From positions 15,190,001 through 15,254,000 of the forward strand of contig OZ231127.1 in the NCBI GenBank assembly GCA_965153355.1: DNA of 64,000 nt, given 5' to 3'. This stretch comes from Flaccisagitta enflata (taxonomy: Eukaryota; Chaetognatha; Sagittoidea; Aphragmophora). A model generated the notes under the pieces. It was not told the origin of the DNA. It made no database searches and saw only the letters and a list, made by a program, of their open reading frames with translations. A program made the position numbers and the translations under genes. This document shows positions 49,809 to 61,529 of the stretch, piece by piece. Position 1 is the first letter of the stretch. Each line of letters begins with the position of its first letter.

Positions 49809-51692
49809 GATCCAATCCGACCGATCACGGTTGATCCAGCGTATTGAAGAAGGGAAGGGATCAATAAAGGACTTTCACTCTCTCTCTCTCACTCCGTCCG
49901 GCGTCCTCCGATCGGAGACACTCTTGCCGACGAGTTTGGTCCGGTCATAGAGCAAACTTTTTTTTCTGCCGCCTCAGCTCATTCTCAAGGATCAAGGATC
50001 AAAAGCTCTATAAAGGCGAGAGCCATAAAATATCCATATCAAACGGTAAATGAAAATGATTCAAAGAATGTCATCGTTAAAAGCGAAACACTTGGCCTGT
50101 GCATGAAGACAATTGGACAGGGTGGCATTCCACTTAAAACATGTATAACTGACATTTCCCAAATGTAAAACTAAGTGAAGCAATAGAAGAAGGTGCAAGA
50201 GACGCTATTTCAAGACAGATGCATTTAGGCGTCGATTATATGCATGTTAGAGCAAACCTTCTAAATAACGAGAAGGCCATTATCATGGCTAAATGTTGAG
50301 AGCCAGAGCTGGTGTTGAGTGAGGAAGTCCCGTTTGTGTTGGTTAAACTAACAGAGCAGCATCGGTCTGCAGCCAATTCGATGCTAAAAGCCTCAACCGA
50401 TCAGCTTAGGCCCTCGCCGAGCATAGCTGAAAGCCTGGTACACAAGAGGATACTAATCTATCTATCACCCCGCTGGAGCCTTCAATCTTACCAGTGCCAT
50501 GTCAGCAAGGACTTCACATAAACCACCTGCTGGTACCTGGAAGCATTTCCCTCGCTTTGTTTTTTTAACTACATTTGCAGAGATACTAATGCGCATTTTG
50601 ATCGATAGTTACTGTGGTAAATTACAAAAACAATCATAATACAAAATACGCTCCTAAAAAGTTAACATTCAAATGATCTAGATCATGACACTCACTGTAA
50701 AATCAAGATGTGGAAGAGGAGAAGTACTCGAAGGTACGAAGTCTAAGAATGATTGGAATGAAGTTTCCAAATTTGATAAAATCACATCATGTATCAAGGA
50801 CATCACGGCCCGTGACTAAATCCGACATCCGCATCCAAATCGCGTCTTAACTAACTGCGTCGCATTCTGACAGTGAATGAAGCTAAACAAGTGACGCGGG
50901 GTCACAATATCGTTGCGGACGGATAGGCAGGGACAACCAATCCCCGACACTTGAGTACACAGTTGCGTGTCCGCAGCCAAAAACGACGGATATCTCCTTA
51001 GTAATAAACGTTTTCTTCTGTCACCTCGCTTCACCTGAGCCTTACCACAGCACAGTTGTGCGATATTTCAATCACTGGTCAACGCAAACCCTAAATACAT
51101 AAGGTCAAGATCGAAAAATCGATCGAGTGGATATCAAATTATTAATAAGGTAGCGATAACCTATCACTATGCCTCTAGCCAAAAAGGTTTAGTACATTCT
51201 TTTACGGACGCTCGAGCATGCATGATTAAATATCCAAAAATGAATCAAACGTATATACATTATTTGTTTCAATGCATGCTTTCACCAATTTTATCGTAGA
51301 CATTCGTTATCGGATTGTCATTTAAGCAAAATTCCGAAACGAATGGACGCATCGTTACAAAGTCTGTCTGCATCATTACAAACCAACGGGACCTACCTTT
51401 CTGCGAACACACCTTACAGAATGGCTTTTCTAGCGACCTACAAGCCGTAAATTACAACTCTGTATATATGCGAATTTGGATACTCGAAAACAAGGCGGAG
51501 TAGGTACGCCGAATGGATCGTCGAACGAATGCGTCGGGTCGGTAACGAAATGATTGAGCGCTTGGAAAACTAAGGATTAATCAAAACTTACCGGGAACGC
51601 AAGGATCGGTAATCTGTAGAGACTGTGCGACGACAGCGATGCTCTTTTCTCTAATATAATTATGCTACAATTATATAATTATATATATATCA
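49809..51692. other. Upstream region of NELFA, no further gene seen
   Basis: This stretch holds the presumptive 5' UTR and promoter of NELFA (minus strand). No long conserved frame is visible. A frame with one internal stop at about 50170-50520 has ordinary-looking codons but no family I recognise. Near 50905-50990 a reversed hairpin module is present (GCTGCGGACACGCAACTGTG, then GTCCGCAACG), and near 51488-51545 a reversed partial module with GCATTCGTTCGACGATCC. Confidence 0.5.
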
Positions 51693-52988
51693 TGAGGCTC
51701 AAAACTGAGACTCGAAACACAAAAAGAGACGCATCGGTAAATGATGATGATAAGAAAGAGAGAACTCACCAAACCCCCGCAAGAACTGACTCGTATCCTT
51801 ATAAATGTATTGTCCTCCACTTCGCCATCCAGACGTCGGTAGATGGCGTAAAAATGGGCGGGACAATGAAGGAATGTCCTTCCACGTAATGTCTTGATCC
51901 AATGTTGTCCGGTAGGCTTGTCTAGATATTGACCTCAGATCCTAAATCTGCGTCCTTGTGAATTTTCCTATTGCTCTTTTATATGCGGCCGGTCCGAAGG
52001 GAGTATAGTCATGGGCCCTAGCTTGAACTAATCTGCTTGAATTTGGTCCTGAAAGATACCTTGGCGTATGCACATAACACTGTTCATCTCATTGACCAAA
52101 ATTTTGATCTTCTTAGGGGCCCCTAGGGGCCCCCAAAAAAAGCCCTTAATGAGGATATTTTTTTGAAAAAAAAAGTGGGGTGCAATTGATAGGAAATTGC
52201 TTGATTCGCCTAGATCCAAAATCTTGTAATTTCACTTTTTTAAAAAAAACTTAGAAAATTTTTGTGTCGGCCATATTCTAAAAGAAAGTTTAAAGATTCT
52301 CCTGGAATTTTTTCAGCTTGATATGGTTCAAACAAATGTTCATAACTTCTAAAGTATTTGAGCCAGAACCTTTAAATTTGAAACGTGCAATATTGAAAGC
52401 ATTGAGCAGGTCCATGCAAAAGATTGAGCTACTGACTGACCTAGGAAAATTTTTGTGTCTAAGTCTAGGCTTGTCCTCGGATTTGTCGCAGGATTCGTCC
52501 TAGGATATCGTCCTCCTCTGAACAACACTTTTATATTTCGAGTCCTATTGGCAACGCCTTTTGCCAACACTTCATAGCACTTTTAACAACAGTCGTTTTT
52601 CGTAGTTTCTTATACTTGCTTATTTATGCAAACGGTTTTTCTCCTTCCAGAAAAGTCACTGGATATCAAGTAATGTCACAACAATTCAAGCATAAAATTG
52701 AGAGGACGTCTTATCGGCGTGAGAGTTAATCAACAACTGAATATCAAAAGCGACTCGGACCATAACCAATATTTGGATACGAATACAAGAATTAGCGTGC
52801 GAGACCATGGACCAATGAGAGATTGCCTCTCCGTGTACAGCGCTTGGTAGTAATATTTATGATTTGCTACTGCGTCGGCGCTTCTGCGCGCCAAACAAAA
52901 TGGTGGCGTCGTGATGAAATACAAATACAAAAAAAAGAGCAACGCATAAGTATAGAGTTTCTCATTTCGCGGTTGCGCGTTCTCTACA
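51693..52988 (-). mobile_element. 3' LTR of a gag-only retrotransposon (interrupted)
   Basis: Nearly identical to 56855-57597 over 743 bp, starting TGAGGCTC and ending TCTCTACA, i.e. TG...CA ends. The element is in minus orientation, so this is the 3' LTR. It is split at 51922 by a 545-bp insertion. I count only a handful of substitutions between the two LTRs, which points to a recent insertion. Both flanks are AT-rich and I could not define the target-site duplication. Confidence 0.85.
51923..52467. mobile_element. 545-bp insertion inside the 3' LTR
   Basis: The other LTR shows the uninterrupted sequence. The insertion is bordered by a direct repeat GGCTTGTC (51915-51922 and 52468-52475), extendable to TAGGCTTGTC, so 8-10 bp is duplicated. 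The ends read TAGATATTGA and, reversed, TAGACTTAGA, a weak inverted repeat. An 8-bp duplication with TAG-type ends would suit a non-autonomous hAT element. It has no coding capacity. Confidence 0.65.
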
Positions 52989-52992
52989 TTGA

Positions 52993-53005
52993 CTCCCCCC
53001 CCCCT
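52993..53005 (-). other. Polypurine tract of the LTR element
   Basis: On the minus strand AGGGGGGGGGGAG sits four bases upstream of the 3' LTR, where the plus-strand primer of an LTR retrotransposon is expected. Confidence 0.6.
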
Positions 53006-54828
53006 AAGTCGAGGTCCTCCGAGTCTGTCTTGAGCTTGAGTGCATAAATGTTCGTGTTCTTGATGACGTCATCATTGTTCGTGGGACGCGACGATGATGA
53101 AGATGAAGCTTTTATTTGGAATGATTTCAGTCTTGTTTCCTTCTTGACTACGGAGACCGGTTATCTCCGTCAATTGTTAATGTTCGATGTTGACCGTGTG
53201 ATGTTGATGAAAGGACAAGGCGCAGGTTCGAATGTCTCTCGATGTTGCTCTCCTGCCACGCGGGTCTTCTTCATCGGAAGTGGCAGTACGCGAAATCTTC
53301 AGCCGAATCGAAAGTGTTTTTGCGCCCAGAGCGGCGCCGTTCATTCGTTCAGAGTTCAAACGTCATCCATGAAACGTCCATCGAAATTGAAAGTTGTTGG
53401 ATCCAAAGCGTGTTGATTCGAAAGCGTCCTTTGCATATCTGACAGAGGGAAAGAGAAATCCCTCCCCACTCCCTTCACTCCATTCTTACTCAAACTTCAA
53501 ACACCTTGTCACTAGGGTACGGATAAACTTTGACTGTTCATTTCAAACTACCAAACCGGTTCAACGATCAAACCGAATCCTATTTTGAATATATCTTAGA
53601 TCCCATTTTTTTTTCATTTGAATCAGATATCGACAGTCGGCATTGATGGGCTCCGACCAAAATGCGGTCACAAGCCCAGAAATGGCGACCATGACGCCTA
53701 AAAGGCCGTCAGTTTGGATTCCGATACATCTGAAAAAAAGCAAAATTACATTTTAAACCTTAAGACTTCATCCACATCACATCACTTGGATTAGTATATA
53801 TTCAACCCGTTAACTCCGATACTCTTTCCCTTGCTGATACATTTCTTTATGTACACATCACATCCAACTCGTCATTGTTAATGTTAATCAGCATGTGTGT
53901 TTGATATTCATGTGTCATCAACGAACGCCAAATTGAGGGCGAAATGGTAAATACGACATTTGTCAATTTGGTCAGCTCGCGTGATCATCGACAAAATTTA
54001 TTCTGGCAGCATTTTATTCCCTTTTGAGCGAGCGAGCGAGCTTAATAATCTCCTTTGGTAAACTCCACTTTTCACGCCTTTATCTCCTTATAAATATGAG
54101 GAATTATATTAAGCATTTTACTAAAGTAATCATAGAAAATATTCTGGAATACCACTTGAGAGCCGACATTCTGGAACTCACCATCAAATGCGGCAGACTC
54201 GCGAAGGGGCCCCCATGTAATTTTTGAAAGAAAAAAAAATGATCGATCAAATCTATATTTTAACTATTTTCTCATTATGTTTTACTACGACTAGTATTTA
54301 CATGTGACTCGGAATGATTTAATATTATCAGCGCTATCGGTAATCTCTTAGAAGGCTGTAATTGAAGTGATTGTAAACTGATAGGCCAAAAGCGTGGGCA
54401 GTGATTCGTAGGCAACCTGGAAAGAAGTAACAACAGGCAACGATCGAAGATGTGTAGGCTAACGAGCTCAGATTAAACTGATGAAGACTGGGCTGGAAGT
54501 AGAGAAGTTGAGAAGACAGGGTGGGTGGGAGGTATATCAAGGTGGTGCACCTCTAGAGTAAGCATTTTCTTGTAGTGGTCCACGAACTCCCATTTCAATT
54601 CAAACCAATTCACCTCCACCAGATAAAATCACCTGTGGGCAGCACATGCGTTGACGGGGGTCAACGGACGACCACGCACAGACATTCCTTAAAGTAAGTG
54701 GTGCTGAAATACAACTGAACACAGCTTCGTGACCATGACTAAGTATTCGCTGATATACTACCTATATTTACAACAATGTTTGCAATGGTTCGTCTCGGCG
54801 GCGTCTACCAATATAACGCCGTCAACAG
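53006..54828. other. LTR element interior downstream of gag, no pol found
   Basis: About 1.8 kb between gag and the polypurine tract. None of the frames shows protease, reverse transcriptase, RNase H or integrase motifs. Short frames exist on both strands, for instance a minus-strand one near 53590-53735 with a hydrophobic stretch (GLLGVMVAISGLVTAFW) behind a good acceptor, but I cannot assign any of them. A captured host fragment is possible. Confidence 0.5.
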
Positions 54829-55953
54829 CTAAAAATGCCGAGGGTAGTGTGCCCTAGTTGCCTGTGGCCCAATTGCAGAAAGTTGTGGGGCAGGGTCAGT
54901 GGTGGTCGTAGCTTGAGAGGCGGTCAGAAGAAATTCGAGCGTTCCAAACCTTTCCTCCATGAACTCCCTATCTTCCCTCCTATTTTCTTCAAACTGCTTC
55001 CGGTGTGAATCCAAACTGTCCGTGAACTTTGCCTTTCCTGCCCTTAATTGTTCAATGGCGAGAGTGTTAGAGTGAACCCTTGGGTCAACCGTCTTTTGAA
55101 AAACATCCATTGATGTTGGCCTCAAAATACCGGGGGTTGAGACTGGTCTAGCCATGTGGGGGTACTCAGTGGGGGTGACTGCATTATATTGAGGATATCT
55201 CGCGATTGCGGCCATTTCCTTCACCTCTTCCTCTACTGCAGTGGACTCATAATCGACGGCGTAGTCGTAAGCATGCTGTAAAGTCAGTTTATCACGTCTG
55301 CAATAGAACCTGAGCTTTCTTTGCATATCTGCCCCTTCCAGGCCACTTATGAAGCGATCGACTAACTGCCTCTGATATTCAGAGGGGACTCCTTTCAAAT
55401 CTGGCTGATAAAGGTCAACTAGGCGGGTGATTTCATTCCTGTATTCAAGCAGACTCCGTCCCTTCCTCCCTGGGGCAGCGGGGTTACTCAAAAACCTCTG
55501 CTTCTCCTCCTCATTCATGAACAACCTGCTCAACTCGGACTTAAGAAGGGGCCAGTTCCTCTTGGTCGCCGTAGAAAGTGTGTTGTAGGCTGTCAGGGTT
55601 GCTCCTACTTCCAATTTGGACCCTATCCATGTGCAATAAGCATCGTCCAACCTTATATCTCCCGGCGGATAATTGTGGGCCGAACGAGTATTCTCCTCAA
55701 AGTATACTATGTACGTTCCAAAATCCTGGCCCATGACATATGGCCTACAATTGATCGCCCTAACTCTGGGGGTATTGTTCTGACTAGCCCCCACCTGAAG
55801 ATCAGCCAACTTCTGCATAGCCTGAGCTATCATCTCCATAGGGTCAGTTGGGGGCGCCGGGGGCTGCTGCTGTTGCTGATGGGGCCCTGCATTTGCACCC
55901 GCACCTGTGTTTGTGAGAGTAGGCGTCGTCGAGCTTGCACCAGCAGTCGACAT
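54829..55953 (-). CDS. Retrotransposon Gag-like protein, 374 residues
   Basis: A single uninterrupted ORF with ordinary codon use. The N-terminus is Gln/Pro-rich. The middle has the helical organisation of a retrotransposon Gag (LTR retroelement capsid) domain: KRNWPLLKSELSRLF, then SLLEYRNEITRLVDLYQ, then RQLVDRFISGLEGADMQRKL. The C-terminal part is a charged, probably coiled-coil segment (KQFEENRREDREFMEERFG). No CCHC zinc knuckle and no protease are visible. It is placed between two LTRs in matching orientation, with a primer-binding site at the correct end, so it is the structural protein of that element. A domesticated gag is a less likely alternative, given the young LTRs. Confidence 0.8.
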   Translation of the reverse strand: MSTAGASSTTPTLTNTGAGANAGPHQQQQQPPAPPTDPMEMIAQAMQKLADLQVGASQNNTPRVRAINCRPYVMGQDFGTYIVYFEENTRSAHNYPPGDIRLDDAYCTWIGSKLEVGATLTAYNTLSTATKRNWPLLKSELSRLFMNEEEKQRFLSNPAAPGRKGRSLLEYRNEITRLVDLYQPDLKGVPSEYQRQLVDRFISGLEGADMQRKLRFYCRRDKLTLQHAYDYAVDYESTAVEEEVKEMAAIARYPQYNAVTPTEYPHMARPVSTPGILRPTSMDVFQKTVDPRVHSNTLAIEQLRAGKAKFTDSLDSHRKQFEENRREDREFMEERFGTLEFLLTASQATTTTDPAPQLSAIGPQATRAHYPRHF

Positions 55954-56835
55954 TTTGATAGACTGATATAAATTCTTAACTCAAAATTTTTTTGAAGTAT
56001 GACGGAATTTTAAACCCCTTCGCTTGAAACTGCCGGACCGATGGCTAAGAAACCAGAGACGTGAAAAAAAATTTTTTTCCCACCTACGACCCGTAACGGC
56101 TCCAAAACAAACTATGATTACCTACAGTGAAAACTGTATATGGTACTTGAAAATATGTACAGATCGGACTGTATGTACAACGGACTAAGGCTGCATAAAG
56201 CCTTTCAATCAAATGTTGACTTGTCTCACTTCAACGGATAAAAACTGAAACGGATGAAATCAATGATTGACAGAAACTTCTGTCAAGACGCGATAAAAGC
56301 AAAAGAATCACTTGATCTCAGTGCTATTTCATAGAAAGTGAAGCTAATATATGCGGATCAAGACCAATGCGCGATTTTAGAGGATAACGGGTATTTTATT
56401 TTCTTCACTTAAGTTTGCTTTCTTTTTCTTTTTAATCGGGAAAACGTGGAAACAAAATGATCTCGTGTTAACTCTTTTAAACTAGAGCCTATGTCTTAGT
56501 TGGACCAACGCTTCGACAACTTAGTGTCCTTAGGCCTAGGAATGACGTTGTCCCTATAGTCTGTGTGGAAGTTTCCGGTTCAAGAAGATCGGAGTAAGCA
56601 GAATAATGGGTTTAATCCCGATCTCAAACCCACCTTCATACTCCTATTCGCACCTTCACTCGTAGTACTGCCACTACTTGCCAAATGGCGCCGAGCCTTC
56701 CTTCTATATCTGAATCTCTAATCCAATAGACGGAAACACGTGATCGAATCTTACGGCAAATTTTAAGTGAATATTCTTGCGGGTTGGCGACGCTAAAACG
56801 GCTGGGTTCTTATAGAAATTGAAAATCTTTTTTCC
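55954..56835. other. Leader of the LTR element, non-coding
   Basis: About 880 bp between the primer-binding site and the gag start on the minus strand. No extended frame is supported; this would be the transcribed leader and packaging region. Confidence 0.45.
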
Positions 56836-56849
56836 GGCCTGTTGCACCA
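56836..56849 (-). other. Primer-binding site of the LTR element
   Basis: Five bases inside the 5' LTR, the minus strand reads TGGTGCAACAGGCC. It begins with the TGG complementary to a tRNA CCA end, the position expected for priming reverse transcription. I have not identified the tRNA. Confidence 0.55.
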
Positions 56850-56854
56850 GATCA

Positions 56855-57597
56855 TGAGGCTCAAAACTGAGACTCGAAACACAAAAAGAGACGCATCGGT
56901 AAATGATGATGATAAGAAAGAGAGAACTCACCAAACCCCCGCAAGAACTGACTCGTATCCTTATAAATGTATTGTCCTCCACTTCGCTATCCAGACGTCG
57001 GTAGATGGCGTAAAAATGGGCGGGACAATGAAGGAATGTCCTTCCACGTAATGTCTTGATCCAATGTTGTCCGGTAGGCTTGTCCTCGGATTTGTCGCAG
57101 GATTCGTCCTAGGATATCGTCCTCCTCTGAACAACACTTTTATATTTCGAGTCCTATTGGCAACGCCTTTTGCCAACACTTCATAGCACTTTTAACAACA
57201 GTCGTTTTTCGTAGTTTCTTATACTTGCTTATTTATGCAAACGGTTTTTCTCCTTCCAGAAAAGTCACTGGAGATCAAGTAATGTCACAACAATTCAAGC
57301 ACAAAATTGAGAGAACGTCTTATCGGCGTGAGAGTTAATCAACAACTGAATATCAAAAGCGACTCGGACCATAACCAATATTTGGATACGAATACAAGAA
57401 TTAGCGTGCGAGACCATGGACCAATGAGAGATTGCCTCTCCGTGTACAGCGCTTGGTAGTAATATTTATGATTTGCTGCTGCGTCGGCGCTTCTGCGCGC
57501 CAAACAAAATGGTGGCGTCGTGATGAAATACAAATACAAAAAAAAGAGCAACGCATAAGTATAGAGTTTCTCATTTCGCGGTTGCGCGTTCTCTACA
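56855..57597 (-). mobile_element. 5' LTR of the gag-only retrotransposon
   Basis: Uninterrupted 743-bp copy with TG...CA ends, matching the LTR at 51693-52988 after removal of its insertion. Differences are few (for example TTCGCTATCC against TTCGCCATCC). In minus orientation this copy would drive transcription. Confidence 0.85.
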
Positions 57598-58505
57598 TAA
57601 ATACATAATATTATATAATTATATTATATAATTATGCTATTATTATGCGTTTGCTCCCCGTCATTTTGTGTCCTTTTTGTGGGTTTTCTCACGTTTTCTC
57701 GTCTCTTCAAATCGCGTGAGATAATGTTGTGCCCAACGAAATACCTGATTTACGCATCGTTCCGAGATTGTTTTGGTCTTGCCTGCCTAAACGATAGGTC
57801 GGTGCGCACGTACCGCATCGGATATAACTATAGATCCTGTGGCTCGTAGTAGTATCGGGCTGAAGTAGAATATTCGAACAATTTAAACTCAGACGGCATC
57901 GGGAAGCTAGAGCGGGCGTAAGGCTTCGAGAACCTGTAAAAAGCTAAAAGAAAAATCGATTAAAAGTACTGTAATTGACTACGCTGTTCTTCGGTGCCGG
58001 GCTTCAGCCTCCATACTCCACCGCCTCCTCCTTGCCCCCATGAAACTGTGCTGAAAGATCCTCGCCGGTTTATCGAAGTCAGTCGCGACTAAGATGCTTC
58101 CTCTTTCGCTGGAAAATGGAAAGCTTCATAATCTAGCCCTCTGATTGGCCACGCTCGTCAAAATGATTTTTTTCTTTAAGCTGGCTCTTCACATGTCATT
58201 GGTAGAATTTCTTGACTGTATCTAAGCCCCTCCCCTCAAGTTTGACTTCATTGGTCAAGGCACCGATTCCTGCGTCTCTTGATTGGCTGTCGCACTTTGA
58301 GGGGACGCCGAGGAAAGGCATACAATTAGGCGTTGCTATATGCCCCTGCTCAAAGAAGAAATGTCGGCTTCACATGCCCACCTATCTACAGTCGTCCCGA
58401 GGCCCTCCCCCCATCTCCCTCTCCCTCACCCTTCGCAGCTTTCCCATCTCAGCCCTGGTACTGGCTCATCTATGCTCGCCTTAGGGGAGGGAGAGAGGGA
58501 CTGAC
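57598..58505. other. Spacer, no gene supported
   Basis: AT-rich, partly palindromic sequence just past the LTR (TATATAATTATATTATATAA), then ordinary non-repetitive sequence without a recognisable exon. Confidence 0.5.
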
Positions 58506-59730
58506 GGAGGGACCTACTGACGGATAGACACAGATGGATAGACAGACAGATGGATAGACAGACTGACGGATAGACAGACTGACGGATAGACATACTGACG
58601 GATAGACAGACTGACGGATAGACAGACTGACGGATAGACAGACTGATGGATAGACAGACAGACTGACGGATAGACAGACAGACACTGACAGATAGAGAGA
58701 CTGACACTGACGGATAGACAGACAGACACTGACGGATAGACAGACAGACACTGACGGATAGACAGACTGACGGATAAACAGACTGATGGATAAACAGACT
58801 GATGGATAAACAGACTGATGGACAGACAGACTGACAGATAGACAGACTGACAGATAGACAGACTGACAGATTGATGGATAGACAGAATGACGGACAGACG
58901 GATAGACACTGACTGATAGACAGACTGATGGATAGACAGACTGATGGATAGACAGACTGATGGATAGACAGACTGATGGATAGACAGACTGATGGATAGA
59001 CAGACTGATGGATAGACAGACAGATGGATAGACAGACTGACGGATAGACAGACTGATGGATAGACAGACTGATGGATAGACAGACTGACGGATAGACAGA
59101 CTGATGGATAGACAGACTGACGGATAGACAGACTGACGGATAGACAGACTGACGGATGGACAGACTGACGGATGGACAGACTGACAGATAGACAGACTGA
59201 AGGATAGACAGACTGATGGATAGACAGACTGATGGATAGACACTGATGGATAGACAGACTGAAGGATAGACAGACTGAGGGATAGAGGACGGACGGATAG
59301 ACAGACTGACGGATAGACAGACTGACGGATAGACAGACTGACAGATAGACAGACTGACAGATAGACAGACTGACAGAAAGATAGACTGACAGAAAGATAG
59401 ACTGACAGAAAGATAGACTGACGGATAGACAGACTGACGGATAGACAGACTGACGGATAGACAGACTGACGGATAGACAGACTGACGGATAGACAGACTG
59501 ACGGATAGACAGACTGACGGATAGACAGACTGACGGATAGACAGACTGAAGGATAGACAGACTGAAGGATAAACAGACGGATGGATAGACAGACTGACGG
59601 ATAGACAGACTGACGGATAGACAGACTGACAAAAGGACAGACTGACAAAAGGACAGACTGACAAAAGGACAGACTGACGGATAAACAGACTAACGGAAAG
59701 ACAGGCTGACGGATGGGAGGGACGACGGGA
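58506..59730. repeat. 16-bp satellite GATAGACAGACTGACG (~1.2 kb)
   Basis: Roughly 75 units with point variants (GATGGATAGACAGACT, ACAGATAGACAGACTG) and a few length variants. Because the period is not a multiple of three and lacks minus-strand stops, three overlapping minus-strand frames stay open for 370-435 codons, all reading Ser/Val/Cys/Leu/Tyr/Pro repeats. These are not credible genes. Confidence 0.95.
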
Positions 59731-59994
59731 CAACTGAATGTCTGAATTTTTGGTTAAGCAGCAGCTAGGCTGGTGGCGATGTACTTGTTCGGTAAAGCAA
59801 TGATAGCTCGAAACGCTCCTTCACATTTATACGGCCTTTCTCTTTGGACGTTAACAAGGCTAATTAGTTTTTCGGTCTACGTGAAGGAGACGGCCGCGCT
59901 AAGTTTATACCTTCTCAACTCTAGTTTAATCACCAATTTCAATGCAATAGGGTTGAACATTCGGATAGTTTGGAATAAGATTCTAGGGGTAGGG

Positions 59995-60330
59995 TTGGAA
60001 TAAGATTTCAGGGGTAGGGTTGGGTTAAGGGGTAGTGGTAAGGTTGGGTTTAGGAGTAGGGTTGGGCTTAGGAGTAGGTTTGAGTTTAGGGTAAGGGTAG
60101 AGTTTAGGGGTAGGGTTGAGTTTAGGGGTAGGGTTGGGACTAGGGGTAGGGTTGAGTTTAGGGGTAGGGTTGAATTTAGGGGTAGGGTTGAGTTTAGGGG
60201 TAGGGTTGAGTGTAGGGTTACGGTTGAGTCAAGGGATAGGGTTGAGTTAAGGGATAGGGTTGAGTCTAGGGGTAGGGTTGGGTTTAGGGGTAGGGTTAGG
60301 TTTAGGGGTCGGGTTGGGTTTAGGGGTAAT
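59995..60330. repeat. 18-bp telomere-like minisatellite (TTTAGGGGTAGGGTTGAG)
   Basis: About 18 units of TTTAGGGGTAGGGTTG with A/G variants. Each unit contains TTAGGG-like sequence but is not a pure telomere repeat. It is bracketed by an inverted sequence (GTGAAGGAGACGGCCGC at about 59880 and its reverse complement at about 60400). Confidence 0.85.
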
Positions 60331-60656
60331 GATGTCTTTAAAAATTCATTGACAGAGTGGCGTCGCATGAAAAAATGCCAAAACATACGTTTACATCAGT
60401 GCGGCCGTCTCCTTCACCTTTGCCAGTTTTTCTTATGTAAAACATTTTCTCCTCTCCACTCACGCGAGGAAGAATTTTAACTTGATCCTGTAACTAGAAA
60501 GTAGGACAGATCTTCGAGACACGAAGGGTGTTGGATGCACAATTTTTGACCCCTTCACTCTTCTACCGGAGACTTGAAAAACGATCCGGTCGTCTCAGAC
60601 AATTTTAGTTCGTTTTCACTTTCTTTCACATCCTTGAAATTGCTCACATTCTTGGT

Positions 60657-61288
60657 AAAAAATCTCAGGATTATGTCAAAGTTGGGGGATTTTACCGTCC
60701 ATTCCGCACAAGACCAATTTTGACCCAAGGAATCCAAATCTGCAGTCAGAAATGGTCTCAGGTCAATATTTCGATAGGCTACGGCTACATTTCTCAGGTC
60801 AAAATACTATATAAGGTCAAATTTTCAAAATTGGAAATTTGTCAATCTGATTGCAGATTCAAAATCCTTGGAAAAACTATAAAAAGAAAGTATCTTTCTT
60901 TTTTTGAAATTTTGATTGGAACATAGTCAAAATTAGCGTTTAACATCCAAAATAGAGAAAAATTGCTCTTTTGTCTAAATTCGGCTTAATTTTAACAGAT
61001 AATGTTAATTTTGACTATGTTCTAATCAAAATTTTGAAAAAAGAAAGACACTTTCTTCACACAGTTTTTTGCAAGGATTTTGAATCTGCAATCAGATTGA
61101 CAAATTTCTAATTTTGAAAATTTGACCTTATATAGTATTTTGACCTGAGAAATGTAGCTGTAGCCTATCGAAATATTGACCTGAGACCATTTTTGACTGC
61201 AGATTTGGATTCCTGGGGTCAAAATTGGTCTAGAATGGGATGGATGGTAAAATCCCACAATTTTGACATAATCCTGAGATTTTTTAAC
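60657..61288. mobile_element. Foldback element, ~280-bp arms
   Basis: AATCTCAGGATTATGTCAAA at the left and its reverse complement at the right begin two arms that match almost throughout: GGAATCCAAATCTGCAGTCA, TCAATATTTCGATAGGCTAC and ACTATATAAGGTCAAATTTT occur in both orientations. The central loop is about 60-70 bp (near 60940-61008). It is non-coding; small open frames within are mirrored on both strands. Confidence 0.8.
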
Positions 61289-61439
61289 ATTCTTGGCCAC
61301 AGATCACGAAATCATCGCGTGTTTGAAAAGCGAATATAATTGAATATAGTAATTGAAGGAGACTGCGATGCGCGATTTAGGTTTTTATATTCCTCTTGTT
61401 TCGGTCCTTCCATCTGCTTCTGTCTGTCAATATCTATCG

Positions 61440-61475
61440 GTCTGTCTGTCTGTGTGTGTGTGTGTGTCTGTCTGT

Positions 61476-61525
<50 letters not shown>
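61440..61525. repeat. TG and TC microsatellites
   Basis: A short (TG)n run near 61450-61466 and a (CT)n run of about 48 bp near 61478-61525. Confidence 0.9.

Positions 61526-61529
<4 letters not shown>

Noticed and set aside
50170-50521. Frame with one internal stop upstream of NELFA
   Set aside because: It has plausible amino-acid composition, but I recognise no family and it is interrupted; it may be an old transposon fragment.
53048-53416. 122-codon plus-strand ORF inside the LTR element
   Set aside because: Opposite to gag, no known retroelement motif, and overlapping minus-strand frames of similar quality; not enough to call.
53561-53743. Minus-strand exon-like frame with a hydrophobic segment
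   Set aside because: The acceptor is good, but no upstream exon with a matching phase was found; the donor near 54170 gives the wrong frame.
58426-59733. 435-, 392- and 372-codon open frames on the minus strand
   Set aside because: All three run through the 16-bp satellite in different phases with monotonous Ser/Val/Cys/Leu composition; they are a consequence of a stop-free repeat.
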